Positions 18,974-27,004 of a stretch of DNA of 64,000 nucleotides are shown here, piece by piece. Source of the stretch: Bradyrhizobium semiaridum. Lineage in GTDB: Bacteria; Pseudomonadota; Alphaproteobacteria; Rhizobiales; Xanthobacteraceae. The stretch covers positions 186,001 to 250,000 of the forward strand of contig NZ_JAGKJJ010000006.1 in NCBI RefSeq assembly GCF_020329505.1, read 5' to 3'. A program made the translations under genes and the position numbers. The notes beneath the pieces are model-generated. The model was given only the letters and a program-made list of their open reading frames with translations, ran no database searches and was not told the DNA's origin. Positions within the stretch are counted from its first letter, which is position 1, and each line of letters begins with the position of its first letter.

Positions 18974-19960
18974 TCACGCCACCGCGCGCTGCGCGGCCGG
19001 CGCTTCATCCGCCCCGACCCAGGACCGGAACAGATCGAAATCGATATTGCCGCCGCTCAGGACCAGGCCGACCCGCTTGCCGGCGAGCCTGCCCTTCTCC
19101 TGCAGCGCGGCTGCGAGCGACGCGGCACCGGCGCCTTCGGCGAGGTTGTGCGTGTCGGTCCAGTAGGCGCGGATCGCGTAGGCGACCTCGTCGTCGGTGA
19201 CCTGCACGATGCGGGAGGCACCCTTGCGGATCAGCGCGAGCGCGTCCGCATCCGGAATTCGCGTCGCCATGCCGTCGGCACGGGTGTTACTGGTCGCAGT
19301 GGTCACGATCGTTCCGGCCGCGAACGATAGCGCGTAGGACGGCGCCTCGGTCGACTGCACGCCGACGATCTCGGTCTTCAGCCCGAGCAGATCGCGCGCC
19401 ATGATGCAGCCGCAGATGCCGGAGCCCTGCCCGATCGGCACGTAGAGGATGTCGAGGTCAGGGGCGCTGCGAAACAGTTCGAGCGCGTAGGTCGCGACAC
19501 CCAGCACGAGGTCCGGGTGGAACGACGGCACCATATGCAGGCCCGCGAACTGGGCGCGGCGCTCGGCTTCTTCCCGCGCAGCCTGAAAGTCCTCGCCATG
19601 CTCGACCAGCTCGGCGCCGAATGCGCGCATCGCGCGGTTCTTCTCCACCGAGTTGCCGCGCGGCACATAGATCACCGCAGGCACGCCGTGCCGGCCGGCG
19701 GCGAAAGCGAGACTCTGGCCGTGATTGCCGCGAGTCGCCGAGATGATGCCGGGAACGTCAGGCCGCTCGCGCTTCAGCTGCTCGAGATAGACGAGACCGC
19801 CGCGCACCTTGAAGGCGCCGGTCGGGGTGTGGTTCTCGTGCTTGACCACGACGGATGCACCGAGCCGCTCGGCGAGCAGCGGCCAGGCATGCGCCGGCGT
19901 CGGCGGCACCGCGGTGCGGACGATGCCCTGCGCGCGTTCGAGCTCGTCGAGGTCAAACAT
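18974..19960 (-). CDS. threonine/serine dehydratase-like PLP enzyme
   Basis: 328 residues, fold type II. The PLP lysine is K51 in TPTGAFKVRGG, asparagine-binding loop ATRGNHGQSLAFAAG follows, and a glycine-rich phosphate loop IGQGSGICG is near residue 178. There is no C-terminal ACT domain, so it is the short catabolic or unregulated type rather than long biosynthetic IlvA. It would deaminate threonine to 2-oxobutyrate, precursor for the isoleucine branch used by the acetolactate synthase encoded 11 bases upstream. Serine or hydroxyaspartate as substrate cannot be excluded. Confidence 0.85.
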   Translation of the reverse strand: MFDLDELERAQGIVRTAVPPTPAHAWPLLAERLGASVVVKHENHTPTGAFKVRGGLVYLEQLKRERPDVPGIISATRGNHGQSLAFAAGRHGVPAVIYVPRGNSVEKNRAMRAFGAELVEHGEDFQAAREEAERRAQFAGLHMVPSFHPDLVLGVATYALELFRSAPDLDILYVPIGQGSGICGCIMARDLLGLKTEIVGVQSTEAPSYALSFAAGTIVTTATSNTRADGMATRIPDADALALIRKGASRIVQVTDDEVAYAIRAYWTDTHNLAEGAGAASLAAALQEKGRLAGKRVGLVLSGGNIDFDLFRSWVGADEAPAAQRAVA

Positions 19961-19971
19961 TGGCGTTCACC

Positions 19972-21747
19972 TCACACCAGCGCCTTGCCGCCGGCGAAGG
20001 CGCTTGCGGTTGCCGCATCGGTCGCTTCTTCCGGCAGCAGCATCTCATTGTGCGCCTTGCCCGATGGGATCATCGGGAAGCAATTTTCCAGCGCCGCGAC
20101 GCGGCAGTCGAACAGCACCGGGCGCTTGATCGAGATCATCTCCTTGATCGCGCCGTCGAGATCGGCGGGCTTGAGCGCCTGCAGGCCGACGCAGCCATAG
20201 GCCTCGGCGAGCTTGACGAAGTCGGGCAGCGCCTCGGTGTAGGAGTGCGACAGGCGGTTGCCGTGCAACAGCTGCTGCCACTGCCGCACCATGCCCATGT
20301 ACTGGTTATTCAGGATGAATATCTTGATCGGCAGCTCGTACTGCACCGCCGTCGACATCTCCTGGATCGTCATCTGCACCGAGGCGTCGCCGGCGATGTC
20401 GATCACCAGGCTGTCGGGATGTGCCACCTGCACGCCGACCGCGGCGGGCAGGCCATAGCCCATGGTGCCAAGACCGCCCGAGGTCATCCAGCGGTGCGGC
20501 TCCTCGAAACCGTAGAACTGCGCGGCCCACATCTGGTGCTGACCGACCTCGGTCGTGATGTAGGTGTCCTTGCCGCGGGTCAGCTCGAACAGGCGCTGGA
20601 TCGCGTATTGCGGCAGGATGATATCGTTGTTCTTCCGGTAGGACAGCGAGTTGCGCGCGCGCCATTGCGCGATCTGCTGCCACCACGGCTTGATGTCGGG
20701 CTTCCTGGCCTCTGCCGTAAACATATGCAGGAGATCGCCCAGCACATTGCCGGCGTCGCCGATGATCGGGATGTCGACGCGGATGTTCTTGTTGATCGAG
20801 GACGGATCGATGTCGATGTGGATCTTCTTCGAGCCCGGCGAGAACGCATCGGTGCGGCCGGTGATGCGGTCGTCGAAACGCGCACCGACGCACAGCATGA
20901 CGTCGCAATCATGCATCGCCATATTGGCCTCGTAGGTGCCGTGCATGCCGAGCATGCCGAGCCAGTTCGGCCCCGAGGCCGGATAGGCGCCGAGCCCCAT
21001 CAATGTCGAGGTGATCGGGAAGCCGGTCGCCTCCACCAGCTTGCGCAGCAGCGTCGAGGCTTCCGGGCCGGAATTGATCACGCCGCCGCCGGTGTAGATC
21101 ACCGGACGCTTGGCGTGCGCCAGCATCGCCACGGCCTTGCGGATCTGGTTCTCGTCGCCCTTCACGCGCGGCGTGTAGGAGACGTGCACATCCGACTTGT
21201 TCGGCGGATGATAGGTGCCAGTCGCGAACTGCACGTCCTTCGGCACGTCGACCACGACCGGGCCGGGCCGGCCGGTGGTCGCGACGTAGAACGCCTCGTG
21301 CAGCACCTTGGCGAGGTCGTCGACGCTGCGCACCAGCCAGTTGTGCTTGGTGCAGGGCCGCGTGATGCCGACGGTGTCGCATTCCTGGAAGGCATCGTTG
21401 CCGATCAGGTGGGTCGGCACCTGGCCGGTGATGCAGACCAGCGGGATCGAGTCCATCAGCGCGTCGGTCAGCGGCGTCACCATGTTCGTGGCGCCGGGGC
21501 CCGAGGTCACCAGCACCACGCCGGGTTTGCCGGTCGAGCGCGCATAGCCTTCGGCGGCGTGGCCGGCGCCCTGCTCGTGGCGCACCAGGATGTGCTCGAC
21601 CTCGCTCTGCTGGAAAATCTCGTCATAGATCGGAAGCACCGCACCGCCGGGATAGCCGAACAGGTGCTCGACGCCGTGGTCGATGAGCGCGCGCACGATC
21701 ATCGCAGCGCCGGTCATCTGATTGGGGTCGTGGCTCTTGTCGGTCAT
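19972..21747 (-). CDS. ilvI: acetolactate synthase large (catalytic) subunit
   Basis: 591 residues. The TPP catalytic glutamate is in VRHEQGAGHAAEGYARS (about residue 56-70); the central FAD-type domain carries GARFDDRITGRTDAFSP; the C-terminal TPP motif is GDASVQMTIQEMSTAVQYE with NNQYMGMVRQWQ. It condenses two pyruvates, or pyruvate and 2-oxobutyrate, in the first common step of branched-chain synthesis. The 170 bases before its start contain a leader peptide and a terminator, indicating attenuation. Whether to call it ilvI, ilvB or ilvG is convention only. Confidence 0.95.
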   Translation of the reverse strand: MTDKSHDPNQMTGAAMIVRALIDHGVEHLFGYPGGAVLPIYDEIFQQSEVEHILVRHEQGAGHAAEGYARSTGKPGVVLVTSGPGATNMVTPLTDALMDSIPLVCITGQVPTHLIGNDAFQECDTVGITRPCTKHNWLVRSVDDLAKVLHEAFYVATTGRPGPVVVDVPKDVQFATGTYHPPNKSDVHVSYTPRVKGDENQIRKAVAMLAHAKRPVIYTGGGVINSGPEASTLLRKLVEATGFPITSTLMGLGAYPASGPNWLGMLGMHGTYEANMAMHDCDVMLCVGARFDDRITGRTDAFSPGSKKIHIDIDPSSINKNIRVDIPIIGDAGNVLGDLLHMFTAEARKPDIKPWWQQIAQWRARNSLSYRKNNDIILPQYAIQRLFELTRGKDTYITTEVGQHQMWAAQFYGFEEPHRWMTSGGLGTMGYGLPAAVGVQVAHPDSLVIDIAGDASVQMTIQEMSTAVQYELPIKIFILNNQYMGMVRQWQQLLHGNRLSHSYTEALPDFVKLAEAYGCVGLQALKPADLDGAIKEMISIKRPVLFDCRVAALENCFPMIPSGKAHNEMLLPEEATDAATASAFAGGKALV

Positions 21748-21805
21748 GGCTCGCTCCGGATGCGCTTGGTTTTGCGCGGCTTTCTTCAGTTCTGCTTCGG
21801 GAAAT

Positions 21806-21826
21806 AAAAAAGGGCCCGAGAGGCCC
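21806..21826 (-). terminator. ilv attenuator (intrinsic terminator)
   Basis: Read on the minus strand: GGGCC (21826-21822), loop TCTCG, GGCCC (21816-21812), then TTTTTT (21811-21806). It lies between the leader peptide and the ilvI start at 21747, which is where an attenuator belongs. The stem is short but GC-only and the U-tract is clean. Confidence 0.85.
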
Positions 21827-21830
21827 CATG

Positions 21831-21876
21831 CACACCGCCTGAATTTGGATGGCCGCTAGCCATCCCCGGCGGTGTG
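21831..21876 (-). promoter_or_regulatory. ilv leader pause/antiterminator hairpins
   Basis: Outer stem CACACCGCC (21831-21839) with GGCGGTGTG (21868-21876), nine perfect pairs, enclosing a second stem GGATGGC (21847-21853) with GCCATCC (21859-21865). The hairpin overlaps the last codons and the stop of the leader peptide, so ribosome position would decide whether it forms. It directly precedes the terminator. Confidence 0.75.
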
Positions 21877-21921
21877 CTTGGGTACGACGACGATAAGGAG
21901 TTTGGTAATAATGTTGCGCAC
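21856..21921 (-). CDS. ilv operon leader peptide
   Basis: A 21-codon frame from GTG 21921 to TAG 21856. It reads MRNIITKLLIVVVPKHTA and then GDG, with eight regulatory codons (two I, two L, I, three V) in one ten-residue run. This is the classic design for attenuation control by branched-chain aminoacyl-tRNA supply: stalling at these codons would prevent the pause hairpin and the downstream terminator from forming. An AGG seven bases upstream can serve as ribosome binding site. The gene is too short for usual gene finders. Confidence 0.85.
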   Translation of the reverse strand: MRNIITKLLIVVVPKHTAGDG

Positions 21922-22099
21922 GGGCCGACCTGTCTTCCCAAAGGTTGCGCGAACATAGCGGCCAAAGCCCGAATGTCAAGGCAAGGCAGAGACTTTCGCG
22001 ATTTCCGTAGTCTAACGGGGTTCCGGCCCATTTGGCGAGTGTTTTCGCGCGGGCACACGCGCATGGCAGGTGGGCGAACGGCGGCGGCGGGGCCCCCTA

Positions 22100-22190
22100 G
22101 TAGCCCGGATGGAGCGCCGCGCAATCCCGGGACAGGACCCATCTGCGGATAGAGCGGCCGCGGATTTCGCTTCGCTGCATCCGCGCTACG
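22100..22190. repeat. dispersed palindromic element, TAGCCCGGATGGAGC family
   Basis: Begins GTAGCCCGGATGGAGC and ends GCTGCATCCGCGCTACGG, imperfectly complementary. This type is common between genes in Bradyrhizobium. Its right end contains the stop codon of miaA. The remaining bases between here and the ilv leader (about 21925-22099) show nothing else that I can name; the ilv promoter should lie there. Confidence 0.65.
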
Positions 22191-23115
22191 GGACCCGGCT
22201 CTTCAGCCACTCCGCCGCCGCCTCCGGCGCCACCCAGTCGAATTCCGGGAGCTGGTGCCGAAACCAGGTGTACTGCCGTTTCGCATAGTGCCTTGTGTCC
22301 GCCCGACCGATCTCGGCCGCCTCCTCTCGGCTGATCTCCCCCGCGAGGTGCCGGATGAGCGCCGGCACGCCATGGGCCTTCATGGCCGGGAGCAGCGGAT
22401 CGAGCTTGCGCGCGGCCAGCGCCGCGACCTCGTCGAGCGCACCGGTCTCGAGCATGGCGCCGAACCGCGCATCGATCCGCGCGTATAGTGCGTCCCGCTC
22501 CGGCGCGAGGAAGACCGCGCAGAATTCGCCCGGCGGCAGCAGCGGCGGCAGGCCCTCGCGATGCCAGTCCGGCAGCGCCCGCCCGGTAGCCTCGACCACC
22601 TCGAGCGCGCGGGCGATGCGGGTGCGGTCGCGCGGCTTCAGGCGCTCCGCGGAGACCGGGTCGCGCCGCGCCAGCTCGGCGTGCAGCGCCTCGACGCCGT
22701 GTTGCTCCAGCCGTGCACGCACGGCCTCGCGCGCGTGGAGGGGGATCGGCGGCACCGCCGACAGCCCGCGCGTCAGCGCCTTGAAATAGAGGCCGGAGCC
22801 GCCGATGAAGATCGGCAACCGGCGCGCTGCGCGCGCCTCGGCGAGCACCGCGGCAGCATCGCTGACCCAGGCGCCGGCGGAAAAATTCACGGCGGCATCG
22901 ACATGGCCGTAGAGCCGGTGCGGAACCAGCGCCTCCTCAGACGGGGTCGGCCGCGCGGTGATGATCCGCAGGTCGCGATAGACCTGCATGGAGTCGGTGT
23001 TGATCACGACCCCGCCGGTCCGTTGTGCGAGCGCCGTCGCCAGCGCCGACTTGCCGCTGGCGGTGGGCCCTGCGATAAGCACGGCCTTGTCCAACAATCC
23101 CGAACCCGCCTGCAT
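22186..23115 (-). CDS. miaA: tRNA dimethylallyltransferase
   Basis: 309 residues from ATG 23115. P-loop GPTASGKS at residues 16-23, then [18 protein letters not shown], the tRNA A37 and DMAPP binding segment, and [18 protein letters not shown]. Transfers dimethylallyl to adenine 37 of tRNAs reading UNN codons. C-terminal [16 protein letters not shown] is also typical. The start codon overlaps the start codon of divergent serB by two bases, so there is no intergenic space and the promoter must lie inside serB. The stop codon lies in a dispersed palindromic repeat. Confidence 0.95.
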   Translation of the reverse strand: MQAGSGLLDKAVLIAGPTASGKSALATALAQRTGGVVINTDSMQVYRDLRIITARPTPSEEALVPHRLYGHVDAAVNFSAGAWVSDAAAVLAEARAARRLPIFIGGSGLYFKALTRGLSAVPPIPLHAREAVRARLEQHGVEALHAELARRDPVSAERLKPRDRTRIARALEVVEATGRALPDWHREGLPPLLPPGEFCAVFLAPERDALYARIDARFGAMLETGALDEVAALAARKLDPLLPAMKAHGVPALIRHLAGEISREEAAEIGRADTRHYAKRQYTWFRHQLPEFDWVAPEAAAEWLKSRVP

Positions 23116-24019
23116 GTCCCTCGTCGCCACGCTCATCTGCAATCCCGCGAGCCCCGCGCTCGACTCCACCATCGTCGACGGCGCGCGGGCCGTGCTACCG
23201 TCGGCCGGCCCGGCGCAATGGCTGTTCAACAACGTCGCGGTCGACATTCCCTTCGAGAGCGAGGCAACCGGCCGGGACGACATCAAGGCGATCGAAGCCC
23301 GCCTGCGCGAGGCGCGCGCCGATCTGCCGATCGACATTGTCGTGCAGCCTCGGATCGCCCGGCGCAAGAAGCTTCTTCTGGCCGACATGGATTCCACCAT
23401 GATCGGCCAGGAATGCATCGACGAGCTCGCCGATTTCGCCGGCCTGAAAGCCCATGTCGCAGCCATAACCGAGCGCGCCATGCGCGGCGAGATCGCGTTC
23501 GAGCCGGCGCTGCGCGAGCGCGTCGCGCTGCTCAAGGGGTTGCCGGTCAGCGTGGTCGACGAGGTGCTGGAGAAGCGGATCACGCCGACGCCCGGCGGCC
23601 GCGCGCTGGTCATGACGATGCGCGCGCACGGCGCCTATACCTGCCTGATCTCGGGCGGCTTCACGCTGTTCACCAACGTGGTCGCGCAAAAGACCGGCTT
23701 CCAGGAGAACCGCGCCAACCAGTTGCAGGTCGAGGACGGCAAGCTGACTGGCGAAGTGGTCGAGCCGATCCTCGGCCGCGCCACCAAGCTTGCGACCTTG
23801 ATCGAGCTAACCGAATCCTTCGACCTCGACGACATCGACACGATGGTGGTCGGCGACGGCGCCAACGATCTCGGCATGATCGAGGCCGCCGGGCTCGGAG
23901 TTGCCTATCACGCCAAGCCGGCGGTGGCGGCGGCCGCGGCCGGCCGGATCGACCACGGCGATCTCACCGCGCTGCTCTATGCGCAGGGCTATCGGCGCGA
24001 CGAGTTCGTGGAAGGCTAG
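23114..24019 (+). CDS. serB: phosphoserine phosphatase
   Basis: 301 residues from ATG 23114; an in-frame ATG at 22988 would lie inside antisense miaA and gives unrelated residues. Residues 1-80 form an ACT-like regulatory part. HAD motif I is [13 protein letters not shown] (about 88-100, nucleophile first D of DMD), motif [11 protein letters not shown], and motif [17 protein letters not shown]. Hydrolyses O-phosphoserine in the last step of serine synthesis. Divergent from miaA with a 2-base overlap; convergent with degP, with a palindromic repeat between. Confidence 0.95.
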   Translation: MSLVATLICNPASPALDSTIVDGARAVLPSAGPAQWLFNNVAVDIPFESEATGRDDIKAIEARLREARADLPIDIVVQPRIARRKKLLLADMDSTMIGQECIDELADFAGLKAHVAAITERAMRGEIAFEPALRERVALLKGLPVSVVDEVLEKRITPTPGGRALVMTMRAHGAYTCLISGGFTLFTNVVAQKTGFQENRANQLQVEDGKLTGEVVEPILGRATKLATLIELTESFDLDDIDTMVVGDGANDLGMIEAAGLGVAYHAKPAVAAAAAGRIDHGDLTALLYAQGYRRDEFVEG

Positions 24020-24033
24020 CCCGTTGCGAGACC

Positions 24034-24118
24034 GTCATGCCCGGGCTTGACCCGGGCATCCATCTCCTTCGAAAGGCCTTTTGCAATGATGGATTGCCGG
24101 GTCAGGCCCGGCAATGAC
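24034..24118. repeat. dispersed palindromic element, GC-core family
   Basis: GTCATGCCCGGGCTTGACCC near the left end and GATTGCCGGGTCAGGCCCGG near the right end are complementary halves, each also self-complementary, giving a cruciform-like structure bounded by GTCAT and ATGAC. Related in design to 60012-60118. Lies between convergent serB and degP stops, and may terminate both. Confidence 0.75.
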
Positions 24119-24146
24119 AAGTGCTTCTCTACCGTGCGCCCGGCGC

Positions 24147-25655
24147 TTACTGCACGCCCAGCGCGACGAACCGCAGCTCGCCCTCGCCGTTGGAAACCAG
24201 CAGCAGCACGGACTTCTTGCCGTCCTTCTTGAGCTGGTCGACACGCTTCTTGATGTCGGCGGCGCTGGACACCGCCTCCTGCGCCACCTCGACGATGACG
24301 TCACCGGCCGACAGCCGCTTCTCGGCGGCATCGGAGTTGCCGTCGACGCCGGTGACGATGACGCCCTTCACACTGTCCTTGATCTTGTACTTGGTGCGCA
24401 GGTCCTTGCTCAGCGACGCCAGGTCGAGGCCGAGCGCCTTCTGCGTCACCGGCTTCTCGGCGGTGTCGTCCTTCGGCTTGGCGTTGGCGAGCTGAACCTT
24501 GTCGTTGTCCTCGAGGCGGCCGAGCGTGACCTTCCGGGTCTCCTCATTGCCCTTGCGAATGACGACGACGTCGACCTCCTTGCCCACGGCGGTGTCGGCA
24601 ACGATGCGCGACAGGTCCTTCGGGTCCTTGACGTCCTTGCCGTCGAACTTCACGACGACGTCACCGGGCTCGATGCCGGCCGGCTTGGCGGGTCCCTTGT
24701 CGTCGACGCCGGCCACCAGCGCGCCGCGCGCCGGCTTGATGTTGAGGCTGTCCGCGATTTCATCGGTGACCGACTGGATGCGCACGCCGAGCCAGCCACG
24801 GCGCAACTCGCCGAACTTCTGCAGCTGGTCGACCACGCCGGCCACCGTCTTCGACGGCACGGCGAAGCCGAGGCCGATCGAGCCGCCGGTCGGCGAGATG
24901 ATCAGGGTGTTGACGCCGATCACCTCGCCATCGAGGTTGAACAGCGGACCGCCGGAATTGCCTCGGTTGATCGAGGCGTCGGTCTGGATGTAGCTGTCAT
25001 ACGGCCCTTGGCTGATGTCGCGGTTCTTGGCCGAGACGATGCCCGCGGTGACGCTGCCGCCGAGGCTGAACGGGTTGCCGATCGCGATCACCCATTCGCC
25101 GAGACGGATCTTGTCGCTGTCGCCGAACTTGACGGCGGTAAGCGGCTTCGGCGGCTTGAACTTCAGCACCGCCAGGTCGGTCTTCTTGTCGACGCCGACC
25201 AGCTCGGCCCTGACCTTGGTGCCGTCGTTCATGATGACGTTGATCTCGTCGGCATCGGCGATGACGTGGTTGTTGGTGACCACGATGCCCGCGGTGTCGA
25301 TAATGAAGCCGGAGCCGAGCGAATTGGTCTTGCGCGGCTGGAACTCGCCGCTCTTGTCGCCGCCCTTGCCACCACCGCCCGGGCCGCGGCGGTTCTTGAA
25401 AAAGTCGTCGAAGAACTCCTCGAACGGCGAGCCCGGCGGCAGCTGGGGCATCGCGCCGCCGCCCTTGTTGGTCTCGATTGTCTGCGAGGTCGAGATGTTG
25501 ACGACGGCGTCGATCACCTTCTCGGCGATGTCGGCGATGCCGTCGGGGCCGCGGGCAAACGCCGGCACGGAACTCAGCATGCTCGCAGCCCCGATCGAGA
25601 TCGCGGCTCCCATCAGGCGGAGGCGACGGCTCAGGACTGGTCTGGCAGCGGTCAT
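24147..25655 (-). CDS. degP: Do-family periplasmic serine endoprotease (DegP/DegQ type)
   Basis: 502 residues. N-terminal signal peptide (RRLRLMGAAISIGAASMLSS). The trypsin-like domain has histidine in VVTNNHVIADADEI, aspartate in KKTDLAVLKF and catalytic serine in RGNSGGPLFNLDG. Two PDZ domains follow (for example RRGWLGVRIQSVTDEIADSL and the C-terminal VIVTGVDGNSDAAEKRL). A glycine-rich linker precedes the protease core. It degrades or refolds misfolded envelope proteins. It is the last gene of an hflK-hflC-DUF2065-degP series, a membrane and periplasm quality-control cluster. Confidence 0.95.
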   Translation of the reverse strand: MTAARPVLSRRLRLMGAAISIGAASMLSSVPAFARGPDGIADIAEKVIDAVVNISTSQTIETNKGGGAMPQLPPGSPFEEFFDDFFKNRRGPGGGGKGGDKSGEFQPRKTNSLGSGFIIDTAGIVVTNNHVIADADEINVIMNDGTKVRAELVGVDKKTDLAVLKFKPPKPLTAVKFGDSDKIRLGEWVIAIGNPFSLGGSVTAGIVSAKNRDISQGPYDSYIQTDASINRGNSGGPLFNLDGEVIGVNTLIISPTGGSIGLGFAVPSKTVAGVVDQLQKFGELRRGWLGVRIQSVTDEIADSLNIKPARGALVAGVDDKGPAKPAGIEPGDVVVKFDGKDVKDPKDLSRIVADTAVGKEVDVVVIRKGNEETRKVTLGRLEDNDKVQLANAKPKDDTAEKPVTQKALGLDLASLSKDLRTKYKIKDSVKGVIVTGVDGNSDAAEKRLSAGDVIVEVAQEAVSSAADIKKRVDQLKKDGKKSVLLLVSNGEGELRFVALGVQ

Positions 25656-25816
25656 CTCGGAATCTCTCCAGGCAAACGGGTCAAAATCGTTGGACAGAGT
25701 GCGCCCGAACGGGCGTAGGGCGCAAGCATCTCAACCGGGCATTTCGGCGAAAACCGGCTGCAAAAGGCTCACGATTGTGTTCATTCCGGCCGCGCCTGCG
25801 CCGGGAACAAGAATGA

Positions 25817-26017
25817 TCAGCGCCGGACAAACCAGATCAGGATCAGCCCGGCGATGGCCGAGCCGATACCGACGACACGCAGGATGTTGTCGGGCGTCTC
25901 CAGCGCGCTCTTCATCGCCCGGCGCATCCAAGCTGGGCTCGCCGCGAACAGGATGCCTTCGAGCACGAACAGGATTCCCAGTCCGATGAGGAAGTCGCCG
26001 AACGCTATTGACCTCAT
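25817..26017 (-). CDS. DUF2065 small inner-membrane protein
   Basis: 66 residues from ATG 26017, with GGGAGG ten bases upstream. Two hydrophobic segments, FLIGLGILFVLEGILFAAS and VVGIGSAIAGLILIWFVRR, flank a short cytoplasmic or periplasmic loop with PAWMRRAMKSALETPDNILR, the conserved part of the family (YjeT in E. coli). In many proteobacteria the gene sits next to hflKC as here. Exact function is unknown; a link to HflKC/FtsH is inferred from context. Confidence 0.88.
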   Translation of the reverse strand: MRSIAFGDFLIGLGILFVLEGILFAASPAWMRRAMKSALETPDNILRVVGIGSAIAGLILIWFVRR

Positions 26018-26061
26018 CGAACGGCAACCTCCCGCTGCATGGTTCTTGGTTATTACTTGTC

Positions 26062-26094
26062 CGGAGCGGCGCCGCCGATAGCGCCGCCGCTCCG
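26062..26094. repeat. GC-rich hairpin between hflC and DUF2065
   Basis: CGGAGCGGCG (26062-26071) pairs perfectly with CGCCGCTCCG (26085-26094) over a 13-base spacer, eight bases after the hflC stop. With no T-tract it may be a partial terminator or an mRNA-stabilising structure that lowers expression of downstream genes. Confidence 0.55.
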
Positions 26095-26101
26095 TGCAAT
26101 G

Positions 26102-27004
26102 TTACTGCTTCGGCGCAGCAGCCGCCGCGGCGGGCTTGCCGCTGGCACTGCCGAAATATTTGAAGAACTCCGAATCCGGCCGCAGCAGGAAGCGCGTGTC
26201 GCTGGAGCGCAGGCCATTCTCATAGGCCGTCATCGAGCGATAGAACGCGAAGAAGTCCTGATCCTTGCTGTAGGCTTCGGCGAACAGGCGGTTGCGCTCG
26301 GCATCGCCGGCGCCGCGGGTCTGCTCGGCGGTCGATCGTGCGTCGGCGATGATCACCGTCGATTCGCGATCGGCCTTGGAACGGATCTCCTGCGCCTTCT
26401 GGCGGCCCTGGGCGCGGAATTCAGCAGCTTCGCGCTGACGCTCGGTCTTCATCCGCTCATAGACCGCCTGGCTGTTCTGCTCCGGCAGATCGGCGCGGCG
26501 GATCCTGACGTCGACGACCTGGATGCCGTACCCGTCGGCTTCCTTGTCGAGCTGCTCGCGGATCCGCGACATCAGCCGCTCGCGCTCGTCGCGGACGACG
26601 GCGATGAAGTTGACCTCGCCGAGCACGCGGCGCAGCGACGCGTTCAGCAGCGTGGTCAGCTGCAAATTGGCGGCCTGGATCGATCCGACGCTGGTGTAGA
26701 AGCGCAGCGCGTCCTTGATGCGATAGCGTGCGAAGGCGTCGACGACGAGCCGCTTCTGGTCCGACGCGATCACTTCCTGCGACGGATTTTCCAGGTCGAG
26801 GATGCGCTTGTCGATCGAGATGACGCTGTCGGTGAACGGCACCTTGAAGTTCAGGCCCGGCTCGGTGACGACGTCGACCGGCTTGCCGAACCGGACCACG
26901 AGGGCCTGTTCGGTTTGCTGCACGGTGAACATCGAGCTGTATGCGACGATGGCCAGGACGAAGAGAACGATGAGGGCGACGATGCCCGCGGCAGGCGACC
27001 TCAT
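26102..27004 (-). CDS. hflC: FtsH modulator HflC
   Basis: 300 residues with one N-terminal membrane anchor (VALIVLFVLAIVAYSSMF) and an SPFH/band 7 domain: VQQTEQALVVRFGKPVDVV, then EAAEFRAQGRQKAQEIRSKAD in the helical coiled part. With HflK it forms the cage around the FtsH protease on the periplasmic side. Start overlaps the hflK stop as ATGA. The alanine-rich tail is typical in rhizobia. Confidence 0.95.
   Translation of the reverse strand: MRSPAAGIVALIVLFVLAIVAYSSMFTVQQTEQALVVRFGKPVDVVTEPGLNFKVPFTDSVISIDKRILDLENPSQEVIASDQKRLVVDAFARYRIKDALRFYTSVGSIQAANLQLTTLLNASLRRVLGEVNFIAVVRDERERLMSRIREQLDKEADGYGIQVVDVRIRRADLPEQNSQAVYERMKTERQREAAEFRAQGRQKAQEIRSKADRESTVIIADARSTAEQTRGAGDAERNRLFAEAYSKDQDFFAFYRSMTAYENGLRSSDTRFLLRPDSEFFKYFGSASGKPAAAAAAPKQ

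Noticed and set aside
19855..21807. 650-codon plus-strand frame antisense to ilvI
   Set aside because: IlvI is unmistakable on the minus strand; the antisense translation is low-complexity HRD/AV-rich.
22561..24117. 518-codon plus-strand frame over miaA/serB
   Set aside because: Out of frame with serB, which has all HAD motifs; this is a shadow.
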